This document shows positions 62,415 to 64,000 of a stretch of DNA of 64,000 nucleotides, piece after piece. This DNA is from Polydactylus sextarius. Lineage: Eukaryota > Chordata > Actinopteri > Polynemidae. The notes under the pieces were generated by a model. The model was not told where the DNA came from and ran no database searches. It saw only the letters and a program-made list of their open reading frames with translations. Location of the stretch: positions 4,781,501-4,845,500 of the forward strand of contig CM028917.1 in assembly GCA_016801845.1 (NCBI GenBank). The letters are read 5' to 3'. A program made the translations under genes and the position numbers. Each line of letters begins with the position of its first letter. Within the stretch, counting starts at the first letter, position 1.

Positions 62415-62862
62415 GTTGGCTTTCAATCCATGTGTGATGATTGAAGTGGATCATGCTATCTGTCTCCCCCAATCAAGGAAAAAGGAGATGATGACTGCTG
62501 CCACACCACCTGTATGAGTCAATCATAGTGTCCATAGAATTTAAAAAAACTAAATGTTTGTACCATACGCTGTTTGGACGCTTTTAGGCACAGAAAAGTT
62601 GTTTTTGACTTTATGTGCACTTCAAGTTTTGGAATGGCTGCTAAAAGCTGGAGAGTGGTTAGAGTAACAAGTAAGTAGTTGACACACCCAGTGATGACTG
62701 AGTCGTTGAGGTCACTTGAATTCACTAGGTTGTAGATGTGTGTTGCTGTATCTGATGCCATCAATATAAGCAAAATCAATACACATCAGAACCATCAGCA
62801 TATATTACGATGAATCAGGGGGATGTTTGCATTTTTCTAAGACTTACTTCACTGTCACCTGT

Positions 62863-62935
62863 GGCTCATTGGTCTAGGGGTATGATTCTCGCTTCGGGTA
62901 CGAGGGGTCCCGGGGTTCAAACCCCGGGCAAGCCC
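62863..62935 (+). tRNA. tRNA-Pro(CGG), degenerate copy, probably a pseudogene
   Basis: 73 nt with anticodon CGG at 62895-62897. The acceptor stem GGCTCAT/GCAAGCC has two mismatches and a wobble, and the anticodon stem has a C-A mismatch next to the loop. The T stem is GC-rich and intact (CGGGG/CCCCG). The downstream flank is CGG-type. Confidence 0.75.
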
Positions 62936-63313
62936 TTTGATGCAATAGGTCAGTGGGCACCACCAGGTGTCTGTATGATTTGATTGCTGTGACACCTCTT
63001 TACTGAAACCACCTAGTCATGAGACATTGACATTGACCTAGTCAAACCACCTAGTCATGAGACATGGGCATACGACAGCAAACACACATCCTCCTCCTGT
63101 GAAAAACCAGCACCTTTGGCTCACTGGCAATCTTTTAAGACCAAAGATTGCAGTGATACACTGCATGAAGAAAGCACAGAGTGGCTAAACTGATGCACTG
63201 ACATTTTACATGGTACATGTTGGAGGCTCCAATCAGTTTTCTGTAGAATCCGGCCACTGTCCATGTCTGAGAGTGTTTTGAGATTTTTGTTGATCTAACA
63301 GTTACTTGTGAGA

Positions 63314-63385
63314 GGCTCGTTGGTCTAGAGGTATGATTCTCGCTTAGGGTGCGAGAGGTCCCGGGTTCAAATCCCGGACGAGCCC
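63314..63385 (+). tRNA. tRNA-Pro(AGG)
   Basis: 72 nt, anticodon AGG at 63346-63348, all stems intact. It differs from the 56073 copy by one D-loop base (CTAGAGG). Its upstream flank is unlike that of the other copies (TTGATCTAACAGTTACTTGTGAGA), so it sits at a rearranged unit boundary. Confidence 0.95.
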
Positions 63386-63805
63386 GTTGGCTTTAAATCT
63401 GTGTGTGACGACTGAAGAGAATCACCCCAGACACTCTCTGTCTCCTGCCAATGAAGGGAAAGATGATGCTGTCTGGATGAGTCAATCAGTGTCCATAGGA
63501 TAGAGAAAACAAAATGTCTTTACTGCATGCTGTTTCCAAGGCACAGAGAAATAGTCTTTGATTGTATGTCCACTAGAAGTTTTGTAATGGCTGCTGGAGG
63601 GTGGTTTGAGTAACAAGTAAGTCGTTGACACACCCAGTGATCACTGAGTCATTGAGGTCACTTGAATCTAGGTTGTGGATGTGTGTTGCTGTATCTGATG
63701 CAATCAATATAAGTGAAATCAATACACATCAGAACCATCAGCATATATTACGATGAATCAGGGGGATGTTTGCATTTTTCTAAGACTTAGTTCTCCGTCA
63801 CCTGT

Positions 63806-63877
63806 GGCTCGTTGGTCTAGGGGTATGATTCTCGCTTCGGGTGTGAGAGGTCCCGGGTTCAAATCCCGGACGAGCCC
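63806..63877 (+). tRNA. tRNA-Pro(CGG)
   Basis: 72 nt, anticodon CGG at 63838-63840, identical by eye to the 58554 copy. The downstream sequence is CGG-type, and a T5 run lies about 100 nt downstream. Confidence 0.96.
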
Positions 63878-64000
63878 TTTGATGCAATAGGTCAATGGTA
63901 ACCACCAAGTGTCTGTATGATTTGATTGCCATGAGTTGTGAAACTGTGTCAGAAAAAGATCCATTGGAGAGTCTTTTTACTGAAAAACAAACACCTAAGG

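Noticed and set aside
55560..63877. A CRISPR-like or phage-like array of regular repeats
   Set aside because: The repeated units are tRNA-Pro genes with about 500-bp spacing in eukaryotic DNA; there are no short direct repeats with unique spacers.

Overview
The window is nuclear DNA from a bony fish, most likely a percomorph teleost. Genes are split by many short introns with GT-AG ends. The proteins read as vertebrate orthologues, and the repeats are typical of fish: a tRNA-derived SINE, LINE tails, Tigger-type and PIF/Harbinger-type elements, and long CA/TA microsatellites. I assembled the coding exons by hand from splice sites, reading frame and recalled vertebrate family sequences. No transcript evidence was available.

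Layout. 44-327 (+): the probable last coding exons of an unidentified gene that starts left of the window. 1257-3393 (-): a tetraspanin of the TSPAN4/TSPAN9 type, 232 aa. 6725-10353 (-): an UNC119 lipid-binding chaperone, 264 aa. 13689-20670 (-): a divergent, acidic RIC8 (synembryn), about 675 aa. 24870-29955 (-): PRMT1, 345 aa. 32415-52018 (+): AP2A1, the alpha subunit of the AP-2 clathrin adaptor, 962 aa, or 983 aa with an alternative hinge exon. PRMT1 and AP2A1 are head to head across about 2.5 kb. From about 54 kb to the end there is a repeat-rich block. It holds a tandem array of proline tRNA genes in AGG/CGG pairs, broken up by a PIF/Harbinger-type transposon present in both orientations, with several large inverted repeats at its left edge.

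How the genes relate. UNC119 and RIC8 are neighbours on one strand, and both families handle G-protein alpha subunits (lipid-tail binding, and folding/exchange). AP2A1 and PRMT1 are housekeeping genes. Human relatives of four of the genes lie in a few regions: 11p15.5 (TSPAN4, RIC8A, AP2A2), 12p13 (TSPAN9, PRMT8) and 19q13.33 (PRMT1, AP2A1). This window therefore looks like a fish segment that keeps together members of one ancient linkage group, and its tetraspanin and RIC8 may be copies missing from the human 19q13.33 region.

Most notable points: a 21-codon phase-compatible alternative exon in the AP2A1 hinge; an AT-AC (U12-type) intron in AP2A1; the dimeric tRNA-Pro array, including a copy with an 11-nt duplication in the T arm; transposon insertions whose empty site is preserved in a sister unit; and an orphan exon-like ORF antisense in AP2A1 intron 1.
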